From UBA1765 sp045615885 (GTDB lineage Bacteria; Fibrobacterota; Fibrobacteria; Fibrobacterales; Fibrobacteraceae), in assembly GCA_045615885.1 (NCBI GenBank), contig JAZLFR010000061.1, positions 103,019-167,018 on the forward strand: DNA of 64,000 nucleotides, in the 5' to 3' direction. Within the stretch, counting starts at the first letter, position 1. Every line of letters begins with the position of its first letter. The position numbers and the translations under genes are program-made. Positions 56,060-64,000 of the stretch are shown piece after piece. The notes below the pieces were generated by a model. It worked only from the letters and a program-made list of their open reading frames with translations, had not been told where the DNA came from and made no database searches.

Positions 56060-57882
56060 TGTTTGGTAAGTTCGATGCTGAACGCATATTTACAAAATAT
56101 GGTTTTAATAGTTCTCTTAAGAATGATGAAACCATTGAAATGACTGCGAAAGCATTTTCAAAAAATGAGTATACTGTTGCTAATGGTCCTAAAGGAAGAA
56201 ATCGTTTAAATAGTGGAATCCTTCGCAATCAGTTTATTCTATTGCTTGATTCCTTAAATGGTCGCCCACTTAACGATTATGCGTTTTCTGGAGTATCGCT
56301 GTTGCATGATGACCAGTATGTTCTAGTACATCAAAATGAAAACAGTGACATTTGGGAAGTGTACCAGGGCAATACGCCAAATTCTCCGCGAAAAATTTAT
56401 AACGCGATAACGTTGGAAAATTTTTTTGACGAGATGAAGGAAAAGAAATTAAAAAAAGAAAATCCTGAAAATATACTTTTAGAAATAGATGAAATAATCA
56501 ACGATCGTAAGACTGATTTTATAATATGGCTTTCTCATAATTGCAATGGTAAATCGGAATTTCAAAAACATATAGTTGATATAATTGAGAAGTGGTTGGA
56601 CGAAAAAATTCCAAATGCCAACATCGGAAATCTTTTTCGATTTGCAAAAAGTGCTAGTTATGAAATTGAAAAGAATCGTATTTTAAATCTATCGACATGG
56701 AATGACGTAAATGAAAAAGATCAAAACGGTCGTCCTCTCACAGCTTTAAATCATTATTCAAATTTTCTTAAAGAATCAAATGCGATAAATTCATCATCAA
56801 GTCAACTGTCTGATTACCCAGTATTCACCCCCTCCCAAGTCATCTACTACGGTGTTCCCGGCTGTGGCAAGTCCAATGGCATTAAGGAGCGCTTGAAGAG
56901 TGTTCCCGACTTTAACAAGGTCAGTGTTGTTTTCCATCCGGATTATACGAATGCGGAATTCATAGGTCAGATCCGTCCGAAGGTAAGGAACCATTCTGTA
57001 ACTTACGAATTCATAGCAGGGCCTTTTGCAAAAATTTTGCGTCGCGCCTATCTGAATCCGAATCAGGAATTTTACTTGGTCATTGATGAAATCAATCGCG
57101 GTAAGGCTTCTGCAATTCTTGGCGAAGTTTTCCAGCTGTGTGACCGTATAAAGCCAAATGATGAAAAAGACGAGTTTGGCTATGGTCCTGGCTGGAGTGT
57201 TTACGGCGTTGATCACGAAGATTTGAACGACTACATTCGCGATATCAAGAGCTTTGCAAGCGAAGTTCACGAAGGCTGTGACGCTCCGGTAGAATTTGCC
57301 GCAGAAGACGGAAGAGGCGAGGTTCTTGCCTACAAGGCCATCGACATCAATTGGCCGGGTTTTGGAAATGATAGCAAACTTCATTTCACCGAAAATACAG
57401 CAATCCGCTTGCCGCCCAACCTGTCCATTTTTGCAACCATGAATACCAGCGATCAAAACGTGTTCACTTTGGACAATGCGTTCCAGCGTCGCTTTGATAT
57501 GGAACTTGTCCGCAACGAATTTGCAAAAGGTAGTGTTGACGGTTTTAAAACCGAAGCTATCTGCAATCAGCACAATGCAAAAATTGTTGGGACAGAAACC
57601 ACCTGGGGCGAATTCTGGGAATGGGCCAATAGCAAGATTACGCAGGTGCTCAAGGGCCTATCCAGTACCGAAGACAAGCGCCTTGGCGTGTGGTTTGTTT
57701 GCAACGTGAATGGCGAAATTCCAGAAAAGGTCTTTGCCGAAAAGGTTCTGAAATATTTGTGGGATGATGCCTTCAAATTCAAGCGCCCGCAGATCTTTGC
57801 CGAAGGTTGCGATACGCTAGAAAATCTGATTTCAAGGTTCCATGAGGTCCAATTTGGGGTATTCAAGAATTTTGGGGCGTGA
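56056..57882 (+). CDS. McrB-like AAA+ ATPase (LlaJI R1-type restriction subunit)
   Basis: 608 residues from the ATG at 56056 (ATGA overlap with the methyltransferase stop). The N-terminal about 250 residues form a specificity-type region without recognised domain. The McrB-type AAA core has Walker A GVPGCGKS (266-273), FHPDYTNAEFIGQIRP, DEINRG (344-349) and TMNTSDQN (about 461-468), the sensor motif typical of McrB. In LlaJI systems such a GTPase drives translocation and R2 cuts. It is followed, after a 100-150-base gap with three iterons, by the R2 gene. Confidence 0.92.
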   Translation: MMFGKFDAERIFTKYGFNSSLKNDETIEMTAKAFSKNEYTVANGPKGRNRLNSGILRNQFILLLDSLNGRPLNDYAFSGVSLLHDDQYVLVHQNENSDIWEVYQGNTPNSPRKIYNAITLENFFDEMKEKKLKKENPENILLEIDEIINDRKTDFIIWLSHNCNGKSEFQKHIVDIIEKWLDEKIPNANIGNLFRFAKSASYEIEKNRILNLSTWNDVNEKDQNGRPLTALNHYSNFLKESNAINSSSSQLSDYPVFTPSQVIYYGVPGCGKSNGIKERLKSVPDFNKVSVVFHPDYTNAEFIGQIRPKVRNHSVTYEFIAGPFAKILRRAYLNPNQEFYLVIDEINRGKASAILGEVFQLCDRIKPNDEKDEFGYGPGWSVYGVDHEDLNDYIRDIKSFASEVHEGCDAPVEFAAEDGRGEVLAYKAIDINWPGFGNDSKLHFTENTAIRLPPNLSIFATMNTSDQNVFTLDNAFQRRFDMELVRNEFAKGSVDGFKTEAICNQHNAKIVGTETTWGEFWEWANSKITQVLKGLSSTEDKRLGVWFVCNVNGEIPEKVFAEKVLKYLWDDAFKFKRPQIFAEGCDTLENLISRFHEVQFGVFKNFGA

Positions 57883-57900
57883 TAGCTACAAAAATTAAAA

Positions 57901-57984
57901 ATACTCTGCGTTTTTAACGTTATTTCGGTATAAAATACTTTGCGTTTTTAATATAAATAAGATGTTTAATACCTTGCGTTTTTT
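57901..57984. repeat. Three 16-bp iterons at exact 34-bp spacing
   Basis: ATACTCTGCGTTTTTA (57901-57916), ATACTTTGCGTTTTTA (57935-57950) and ATACCTTGCGTTTTTT (57969-57984). Starts are 34 bases apart both times. They occupy the gap between the McrB-like and the nuclease gene, where a controller protein or the system itself could bind and limit nuclease expression. Confidence 0.7.
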
Positions 57985-58033
57985 GTAATATTTGTATTCC
58001 GCCATACATGGTGATTTGCCTGTGAGATTGCAA

Positions 58034-59317
58034 ATGCAAAGACTAAACGACTACTGCACCTGCGAAGCGAAACTGAACGGAGACGAATTCGTCGGCATCC
58101 GTAACAAGGGCCGTTTAGAGATTTGTTTTCCCGCTGGATATTTTAAGGATAACGCCGCCATCGCGGAACTTGACGAAGATGAACTTCGCCAAGATGTTAT
58201 GCAGTTGTTCGATGTGCTTTCCGATTCGGAGTTGTTTGAAGTTCACGAAAATTCAAATATTATCGGGAATGAACCTGAAAAGCAGACATCAGATTTTCCA
58301 ATGCGAGCTTACGTGAACCTGCTCCGTAATTTTATGGAGTACGGCTATTACTCCGAACAGGAAGTTGTCTTTAAGCAGGGTGGAAATGGCAAGGTTGACT
58401 GGAATCGAACTATAAAGACTTTGAAACCGGATATTGTTAACGATAGTGTAGTCTATCTGGATCCAATTACGCGGCAAACGGATAATAACGAACAGGAACT
58501 GATTTCACTCATTCATAAATATTGTGTGTGGGACGCTGCAAAAAGAATTGGTTTTGTTTTTGGTGTTGAAATCGCGGAGCCGCCTGCACTTGACTTTGAC
58601 TATGAGATGTTTTCTTCTGTCTTGATGATGAAGTCTTCTAAAACATTCCACGATCGCACACTTGCGCTTTTCCAGGATATGCAACGTATTGTGGAATATC
58701 TCGGAAAAAACGTGTCTGACGAAAATGTAATTCCCGATGAATTTTATTTCGGGGTAAATAAGTTTGAGCGTGTGTGGGAAGCAATGATTGAGCGTATTTT
58801 CGGTACAGAGCATCGTGAAGATTATTACCCAAATTGCGGTTGGGTTATTGATGGCAAAAATGCTGGCCGTGTTGAAATGCGTCCTGACACTATCATGAAA
58901 GTGGATGAAAAAATCTTTGTTCTGGATTCCAAGTATTATACTTACGGTGTTGACGGAGGAACATTGCCACAGTCTGAATCTATCACCAAGCAGCTTGCCT
59001 ATGCAGAATTTGCCGAGCAAAAAACTGGCAAGATGGTTTATAACGTGTTTCTGATGCCTTATTGCTCTGAAAATTTCGGTCATGTCCTTGCGGAAATTGA
59101 TGTGCAATCACATTCACCTTTTATGATGAAATATCTAGGCTACGCCTATAGCGACTGGAAAAATACAGGTGCTAATATTCTCGCCAATAAGCCTTACCAC
59201 AAAATTCACGGCATTCTGCTTGATACAAAGACTGTGATGCAAAATTACAGTAAGAGCAATGCTGCACAGAAAGTGCTTGCGAATATAATTACGCATAAAC
59301 GATTTTACTGCACATAA
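58034..59317 (+). CDS. LlaJI-type restriction endonuclease subunit (R2, PF09563-like)
   Basis: About 427 residues from the ATG at 58034; a TTG at 57992 is in frame and possible. The C-terminal half carries the LlaJI/McrC-type PD-(D/E)XK site: RVEMRPDTIMKVDEKIFVLDSKYYTYG, with acidic Asp and the D-x-K lysine, and then ITKQLAYAEFAEQ and YNVFLMPYC. The N-terminal part (NDYCTCEAKLNGDEFVGIRNKGRLEICFPAGY) is the adaptor region. It should cut DNA together with the McrB-like ATPase. It lies behind the iterons and is followed by a toxin-antitoxin pair. Confidence 0.9.
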   Translation: MQRLNDYCTCEAKLNGDEFVGIRNKGRLEICFPAGYFKDNAAIAELDEDELRQDVMQLFDVLSDSELFEVHENSNIIGNEPEKQTSDFPMRAYVNLLRNFMEYGYYSEQEVVFKQGGNGKVDWNRTIKTLKPDIVNDSVVYLDPITRQTDNNEQELISLIHKYCVWDAAKRIGFVFGVEIAEPPALDFDYEMFSSVLMMKSSKTFHDRTLALFQDMQRIVEYLGKNVSDENVIPDEFYFGVNKFERVWEAMIERIFGTEHREDYYPNCGWVIDGKNAGRVEMRPDTIMKVDEKIFVLDSKYYTYGVDGGTLPQSESITKQLAYAEFAEQKTGKMVYNVFLMPYCSENFGHVLAEIDVQSHSPFMMKYLGYAYSDWKNTGANILANKPYHKIHGILLDTKTVMQNYSKSNAAQKVLANIITHKRFYCT

Positions 59318-59400
59318 AAAGTGAATTAAATTTAAAACACTTATTGCGTTAATCAAAATTCTTTATTATATTTTGAATAGAATTTGGCAAAGGGGATTGC

Positions 59401-59718
59401 TTGAAGGTTTTGTTCAAAGACAAAGAGCTGGAAAAATGCGCTTTGGATGCCGAATATGGTTCAAGAAAGCTTGGGTCTCGCAGGATTAAAATTTACTGGA
59501 AAAGATTGGAATTTATAAAAGAGTCTAGTAATTTTGAAACGCTGCGAATATTGCCAGGTCACTTTCATGAACTTACAGGGAATCGAAAGGGTGAATGGGC
59601 TTGTGATTTGGACCAGCCATACCGCCTGGTTTTTAAAGCTGGCGAAGATACCAATGGCAAGAAATGGGTCGAAATCACCAGTGCCGAAATTTTAGAGATT
59701 GTGGATTACCACAAATAG
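59401..59718 (+). CDS. HigB-like RelE-fold toxin
   Basis: 105 residues with a TTG start after AAAGGGGA. FKDKELEKCALDAEYGSRKLGSRRIKIYWKRLEFIKESSNFETL is the RelE/HigB fold, and LTGNRKGEWACDLDQPYRLVFKA matches the toxin active strand (R...R/H). It would cut mRNA on the ribosome. The antitoxin follows 8 bases later, so the toxin is first, the HigBA order. Confidence 0.85.
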   Translation: MKVLFKDKELEKCALDAEYGSRKLGSRRIKIYWKRLEFIKESSNFETLRILPGHFHELTGNRKGEWACDLDQPYRLVFKAGEDTNGKKWVEITSAEILEIVDYHK

Positions 59719-59726
59719 GAGGTTTT

Positions 59727-60707
59727 ATGCCTGATGTCATAAAGGATTTTGCTCCTGCAGTTATTTATCCGCCTGGAGAAGATTTGGCGGAAAAACTTGA
59801 AGAAATGAAGATGGATGCCAATGATTTGGCATCGCGTATTGGTCGTACACCTAAAACCATCAATGAAATCTTAAAAGGCAAGTGCGCACTGACACTTGAT
59901 GTTGCTATTGATCTAGAATGCGTAACAGGTATTCCTTCCGATTATTGGATGCGCCGTCAATATAGTTACAGTAATTTTATGGCAGGTAAAAAACGCGAAA
60001 AGGGCCTTGGCGCAATCCTTGAATGGATGAAAAACTTCCCTATGGCAGAAATGCTAGAACGCAAGTGGATTGACGCCTTGCAGGCCGCGCCCGAAAAGGT
60101 TCAGCCATTGTTCAAGTTCTTTGCGCTTTGCTCCCCGAAGGCTTGGGAAAATTATTACCACAAGCAGCAATTGAAGGTGGCGTTCCGTATTTCGCTTGCG
60201 GAGTCCCGGGATCCTTATGCGTTGTCTGTGTGGCTGCGCCGTGGCGAAATCCTTGCAGATGAAATTCAAATGGATGCGATTCCCGACAAGAGCGTTCGTT
60301 CCAATATCAGGAATATGCTCCCGGAATTCATTGCTCTTGCAGCGAAATCTGCCCCGATAAGCGCTCCGAAATTTGCAAAGGTAAAGAAGAAGCTTGTGGT
60401 GCTCTGTGCAAAGGCAAATATCAAGTTACTTTTTGTCGAAAACTTCAAGACCGCCCCGGTCCATGGGGCTTCTCGCTGGTACAAGGACATTGCAGTCATT
60501 CAACTCCACGATGGTTTTGAAACGGATGGCGGTTTTTGGTACACGTTCTTCCATGAACTAGGCCATATTCTGATTCACGGCAAAAAGGACATGTTCCTGA
60601 AAAATGTGGATTACGCTACTCGCGATTTGATTAAAGATGCCGAAGCAGATGCATTTGCCCAAAAACAGATGGAAGCTATCGAAACTGCAGGCAAAACTTT
60701 TAACTAA
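59727..60707 (+). CDS. HigA-like antitoxin fused to an ImmA/IrrE-type metallopeptidase
   Basis: The ATG at 59727 has GGAGG and gives about 326 residues. The N-terminal helix-turn-helix (GEDLAEKLEEMKMDANDLASRIGRTPKTINEILKGKCALTLDVAIDLECVTGIPSDYW) is a HigA-type XRE domain. The C terminus holds an ImmA/IrrE zinc peptidase: FWYTFFHELGHILIHGKKD, with HExxH at about 276-280. Fused XRE-ImmA proteins are known as antitoxins that may be cleaved or inducible. The pair is directly downstream of the restriction genes and may stabilise them. Confidence 0.9.
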   Translation: MPDVIKDFAPAVIYPPGEDLAEKLEEMKMDANDLASRIGRTPKTINEILKGKCALTLDVAIDLECVTGIPSDYWMRRQYSYSNFMAGKKREKGLGAILEWMKNFPMAEMLERKWIDALQAAPEKVQPLFKFFALCSPKAWENYYHKQQLKVAFRISLAESRDPYALSVWLRRGEILADEIQMDAIPDKSVRSNIRNMLPEFIALAAKSAPISAPKFAKVKKKLVVLCAKANIKLLFVENFKTAPVHGASRWYKDIAVIQLHDGFETDGGFWYTFFHELGHILIHGKKDMFLKNVDYATRDLIKDAEADAFAQKQMEAIETAGKTFN

Positions 60708-60856
60708 ATCCAGTAACAACAACTCTTACATTTTGCCCTCCGGGAAACGCATGTCTTTTTTGGGGGATTTTTAGATTTTTTTATAAAAGTTATTGCCTTT
60801 TTATTGGATTGGAATATAACTAGAAATAGTTAATCGTTAATGTTCAAGGAGAACGT

Positions 60857-61558
60857 ATGAAATCCTATTTGAAAGAGGCAATCGTCATTGCCCTTGCCAT
60901 TGTAAGCCTCGGCTTTTTTGGTTATTGCGCCGTGAGGGACACGGCAGAAAGAGAACGCCTTGTAGAAGTCCGTGGGCTTTCTACGAGGGTCGTCAATGCG
61001 GATCGTTCCGTATGGAATATATCCCTCAGTTACGACGGATTGAAAAGTGGCTGGAGCATGTATGATACTTTGGAAAACAAAACTAACCAGTTGAAGGCTT
61101 TTCTTGTTAGTGCCGGGTTCAAGGAAGAGGAACTTAATTTGACTCCGCCTTCCATTGAAGGATATACGGAATATTATGACGACGATAAAAGGGAAAAGTT
61201 CGAAAGAATCACTGCTGGAATAACGGTCATTTCCGGCAATATCGATTTAGTTCGCAAAACGATTGCTCGCCAGACTGAAGTCTTTAAGCTGAATATTCCT
61301 ATTGATAGCTATAGCTGGCAAAATAGAGTGTCCTACGATTACACAAAGCTTGGTGCGCTCAAGCCAGAAATGATTGAGAAGGCTACAAAGAACGCCCGTT
61401 CCGTGGCCCTCAAGTTCGCAAATGATTCTGGCAGCAAGCTTGGCAAAATCAAGAGAGCTTCCCAGGGCTACTTTACCATAGATGACCTAGACGACAATAC
61501 GCCTTTCAAGAAAAAGGTGCGCGTTGTGACCAACGTGGAATATTACCTTCAGGACTAA
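60857..61558 (+). CDS. SIMPL (DUF541) domain protein
   Basis: 233 residues. Hydrophobic segment near the N terminus (AIVIALAIVSLGFFGYCAV) acts as a signal or anchor. The SIMPL fold is seen in ERLVEVRGLSTRVVNADRSVWNISLSYDGLKSG and in the closing EMIEKATKNARSVALKFANDSGSKLGKIKRASQGYFTI. SIMPL proteins are periplasmic/surface, of uncertain function, sometimes tied to oxidative stress. Well-formed ribosome site (AAGGAG). Confidence 0.9.
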   Translation: MKSYLKEAIVIALAIVSLGFFGYCAVRDTAERERLVEVRGLSTRVVNADRSVWNISLSYDGLKSGWSMYDTLENKTNQLKAFLVSAGFKEEELNLTPPSIEGYTEYYDDDKREKFERITAGITVISGNIDLVRKTIARQTEVFKLNIPIDSYSWQNRVSYDYTKLGALKPEMIEKATKNARSVALKFANDSGSKLGKIKRASQGYFTIDDLDDNTPFKKKVRVVTNVEYYLQD

Positions 61559-61568
61559 TTGCGCTAGC

Positions 61569-61592
61569 CTCCAAAATTCAATTTTGGGAGGT
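61569..61592. terminator. Terminator between SIMPL and murJ
   Basis: CCTCCAAAATTCAATTTTGGGAGG with TTTCCTATTTTTT after it; also reads on the minus strand after murJ. Confidence 0.7.
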
Positions 61593-61595
61593 TTC

Positions 61596-63179
61596 CTATT
61601 TTTTCAGGTGCAGCTTTCTGAGCACTTTGCCGAGGAGTTCGTTCAAGATGTCGCCAGCATCCCTGCTGCCAAGAATCTTCTGGATGAAGAGCGTGACGGT
61701 GAGGAGGACAGCGCCTACGGCGCAGCTGTAGATGATGAGCACGACAAGGTTTGCGCTACGAACAAATTCGCCAGAAACCTTGTCTAGGCCAAAGGCCGCA
61801 AAGATCATGATGACGAACGCGGCGATGGCGCGGGCCATGTTCAGGAGCGCTTCCTTCATGCCTTCGGTGCCGTTGCGCTTTGCCCACATGCAGATCATGG
61901 AGACGACTTGCAGAATGGCTCCGAGAGCGCCGATGATAGGCACGCTCTTTATGCCGAGCGGGGCGCCAAGCGCAAGGTAGGCGGGTATTGTCAACGCGAA
62001 GATGCCGGTGTTCAAAAGTGTCGGCGCCCACATGCGTTCGGCGGCGTAGAAGCTGCGCACAAGCACTGCCTGCAGACAGAGGCCGAGCGATACCGGCAAG
62101 TACCAGCGCAAAATTTCGCTGATGGCTTCGGTCGTTTCGCGGCTGAATGCGCCGCGTTCAAAAAGGATTCGCACGGCAGGGAAGCTGAGGGCATATACGG
62201 CAACTACCGCCGGTATCAAGATGCAGAACATGCGGCTCAGGCTCTTCCATATTTTTTGGTTGAGCGTTGCAATCTGGCCTTCCTTAATGAGGCGCGCCAT
62301 GTCTGGGTAGCTTGCCACGCTTACAGAGAAGCCAAAGACCGCGACCAGGGTGTACATTACGCGGTAGGCGTAGTTAAGGCTAGAAATGCCGCTGGTGCCA
62401 AAGTTTGCGCCAAAGCTGCGGATGATGAATTCGAGGCCGAACATAGAACCTACGCCAAGCGACATGGGGAGCATCATCTTGAAATAGCGAATGATGTCTG
62501 GGTGGGTCGGCTGGATAACCAATTCGTAGTGGACGCCGCCGCGCTTTGCACCAAAAATCTGCAGGGCAAAAAAGCCGATGAACGCGCCGACCGGAACGCC
62601 CCATGCAAAACCTTCGAGACCGTAGTTTACGCCGCTAGCTTTGCTGAGCCAAATGCAGGCGGCGCCGCCGACAATGATTGCCGCGTTGTAGATGAGGCCT
62701 GTGAGCGAAGGAATCAGGAACTGCTTGCGTGTGTGCTGCACTGCCACCAAGATGCTGCCCACGAAGATGAACACCTGGCCTGGCAAGATGATGCGGCCGT
62801 AGTATGTTGCGCGTTCCAGAAGTTCCGGGGTTGCGCCGCTCGTGGTGAGCAGGGTCAAAAGCTCCGGCATGAAGATGAATGCGGGCACTACCAAAATCAG
62901 CAGCAGCATGCCGAATGTGTTTAGCACGTTGCTGAAGAACTTCCAGCTTGCATCTTCGTCGCCCGAAACCTTGTAGCCCGTGAAGATTGGAATGAAGATG
63001 ATGGAAAGAAATCCGGTGCTTACCACATGATTCAAGATGTCTGGAATCATGAAGGCAAGGTCGAGGGCGTTCTTTTCGAGCGAAACGCCTGCGGCGTGGG
63101 CAAGGAGCATTTCGCGGAGGATTCCAAGCACGCGGCTAAGGAGCATGCTGACGGCAATGATGAGTGCAGCTTTGTTCAT
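61596..63179 (-). CDS. murJ: Lipid II flippase MurJ
   Basis: 527 residues with about 14 membrane segments. MNKAALIIAVSMLLSRVLGILREMLLAHAAG is the conserved MurJ/MviN N terminus (SRVLGxxR); QxFVFVGSILVAVQHTRKQFLIPSL, then LMRIFAFSVSVASYPDMARL and RSFYAAERMWAPTLLNTGIFAL complete the MATE-like MOP fold. The arginine of the first segment is essential for flipping lipid II for peptidoglycan synthesis. Reads leftward into the terminator region. Confidence 0.96.
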   Translation of the reverse strand: MNKAALIIAVSMLLSRVLGILREMLLAHAAGVSLEKNALDLAFMIPDILNHVVSTGFLSIIFIPIFTGYKVSGDEDASWKFFSNVLNTFGMLLLILVVPAFIFMPELLTLLTTSGATPELLERATYYGRIILPGQVFIFVGSILVAVQHTRKQFLIPSLTGLIYNAAIIVGGAACIWLSKASGVNYGLEGFAWGVPVGAFIGFFALQIFGAKRGGVHYELVIQPTHPDIIRYFKMMLPMSLGVGSMFGLEFIIRSFGANFGTSGISSLNYAYRVMYTLVAVFGFSVSVASYPDMARLIKEGQIATLNQKIWKSLSRMFCILIPAVVAVYALSFPAVRILFERGAFSRETTEAISEILRWYLPVSLGLCLQAVLVRSFYAAERMWAPTLLNTGIFALTIPAYLALGAPLGIKSVPIIGALGAILQVVSMICMWAKRNGTEGMKEALLNMARAIAAFVIMIFAAFGLDKVSGEFVRSANLVVLIIYSCAVGAVLLTVTLFIQKILGSRDAGDILNELLGKVLRKLHLKK

Positions 63180-63288
63180 GACAGAGTATGGTAGGAATTT
63201 GTTTGCTTGGGCTAAAAGTTAGAAAGATTAGCGCGTTATGGGAATTTTTGAAGTATTTTTCAGGATTTGCAATTTTTTCGTTACTTTT

Positions 63289-63310
63289 CTTTCGTCTTTC
63301 GTCTTTCGTC
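63289..63310. repeat. 7-bp tandem repeat CTTTCGT, three units
   Basis: Three CTTTCGT units in the gap between the divergent murJ and glycogen phosphorylase genes. A simple-sequence run within a promoter region. Confidence 0.75.
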
Positions 63311-63356
63311 TAATTACTATCTTTGGCCTCAAATAACCCAATAAAGCAGGTTTAAT

Positions 63357-64000
63357 ATGGCAAAATCTACAAAGGTGGCTGCTCCGATGCTCGGCACTTC
63401 TGCCGAAGCTTTCAAGCAGGCTTTCACAGACCACATTCACCATACTTTGGCCCGTAACAACGTTACCGTTACCGACCACGAAAAGTTCCTCGCAGTTGCT
63501 TATGCAGTTCGCGACCGTCTTGTTGACCGTTGGATCAAGACCCAGGAAACCTACTACGAAAAAGACGTAAAGCGCGTCTATTACCTCTCCCTCGAATTTT
63601 TGATCGGCCGTACACTCGGCAACTCCGTTCTCAACCTCGATGTTGAAGGCGCTGTGACCGAAGCTCTCGACGAGCTCGGCATGAACCTCGAAGAACTCCG
63701 CGAACAGGAAGTCGATGCGGGTCTCGGTAACGGTGGTCTTGGCCGCCTTGCAGCCTGCTTCCTCGACTCCATGGCAACTCTCGAACTCCCGGCAACCGGT
63801 ATGGGCATCCGCTACGAATACGGCATGTTCAGCCAGAAGATTGTGAACGGCGAACAGGAAGAACAGCCGGATAACTGGCTGCGCCTCCCGAACCCGTGGG
63901 AAATCGCTCGTCCGGCAAATTCCATCAAGGTTCCGTTCTACGGCTACGTCGTAAGCTGGATGGACGACAAGGGCAAACTTCGCAACCGTTGGGAAACCAA
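63357..64000 (+). CDS. glgP: Glycogen phosphorylase, 3' end outside window
   Basis: The ATG at 63357 starts an open frame of about 214 codons to the window edge. KRVYYLSLEFLIGRTLGNSVLNL is the family signature near the N terminus, and EVDAGLGNGGLGRLAACFLDSMATLELPATGMGIRYEYGMFSQKIVNGEQEEQPDNWLRLPNPWE is the typical GlgP start. It phosphorolyses stored glycogen to glucose-1-phosphate; Fibrobacter stores much glycogen. The catalytic PLP region is beyond the edge. Confidence 0.97.
   Translation, partial: MAKSTKVAAPMLGTSAEAFKQAFTDHIHHTLARNNVTVTDHEKFLAVAYAVRDRLVDRWIKTQETYYEKDVKRVYYLSLEFLIGRTLGNSVLNLDVEGAVTEALDELGMNLEELREQEVDAGLGNGGLGRLAACFLDSMATLELPATGMGIRYEYGMFSQKIVNGEQEEQPDNWLRLPNPWEIARPANSIKVPFYGYVVSWMDDKGKLRNRWET

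Noticed and set aside
57901..57984. CRISPR array
   Set aside because: Only three 16-mers with 18-base spacers and no cas genes; too short and with repeats unlike CRISPR repeats.
61908..62924. 338-residue ORF on the plus strand
   Set aside because: Antisense to murJ, whose reading frame has conserved motifs throughout; it is a shadow.

Overview
The window reads as chromosomal DNA of a Fibrobacter (rumen/gut cellulose degrader, Fibrobacterota). Three protein families first defined in Fibrobacter succinogenes are present: the FISUC major paralogous domain (TIGR02145) at 1155-1811 and 26527-27777, a TIGR02147 protein at 28015-28851, and a fibro-slime domain protein at 39329-43606. Serine-rich lipoprotein linkers and secreted proteins with short C-terminal modules ending in basic/aliphatic strands fit the same group. 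No rRNA, tRNA or CRISPR array was seen. Both edges cut a gene: a YhcG/DUF1016 nuclease on the left and glycogen phosphorylase on the right.

Region 1 (1-15.5 kb) is a defence island. After a YhcG-like nuclease, a FISUC lipoprotein and an acetyltransferase comes a nine-gene plus-strand array: a half-length hsdS, hsdM, a RecQ-like helicase fused to a phosphoribosyltransferase, a DprA-like protein, an AlbA_2/GHKL-ATPase regulator, a full-length hsdS, a DinD-like protein, hsdR and a YgjP-type metallopeptidase. Several genes overlap by 4-8 bases, which suggests one unit. The RecQ-PRTase/DprA pair inside a type I restriction operon is the most unusual system here; it recalls the PRTase/DprA architecture of ShosTA. 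The array is bracketed by a diverged repeat of about 150 bp that carries an identical terminator.

Region 2 (15.5-26 kb) holds glucokinase, a two-PII-like/DUF1538 membrane-protein operon, an outer-membrane barrel plus lipoprotein pair, small lipoproteins, a small NHANQLN-repeat protein, an AAA ATPase of the DUF4143-like type and a broken PD-(D/E)XK remnant. Region 3 (26-35 kb) has FISUC and TIGR02147 genes, with two promoters that share GATAC-repeat boxes at identical spacing, followed by a LemA operon, a TIGR02452 macrodomain protein and an HMGL-like aldolase. Region 4 (35-53 kb) is mostly housekeeping and envelope: a degenerate Fic protein, LMW-PTP, an EamA transporter, MscL, the large fibro-slime protein, an ABC-class ATPase, a PEGA protein, an FkpA-like PPIase, a small gene behind a perfect CRP-type box, nitroreductase, a GLUG-like secreted protein with a small Cys peptide gene, PrmA and an SGNH esterase.

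Region 5 (53-61 kb) is a second defence cluster: a DUF6788-type fragment, a KilA-N protein, a LlaJI-like restriction system (C5 methyltransferase, McrB-like ATPase, LlaJI-type nuclease) with three 34-bp-phased iterons between the restriction genes, and a HigB/HigA-ImmA toxin-antitoxin pair. The window closes with a SIMPL protein, MurJ and the start of glycogen phosphorylase.
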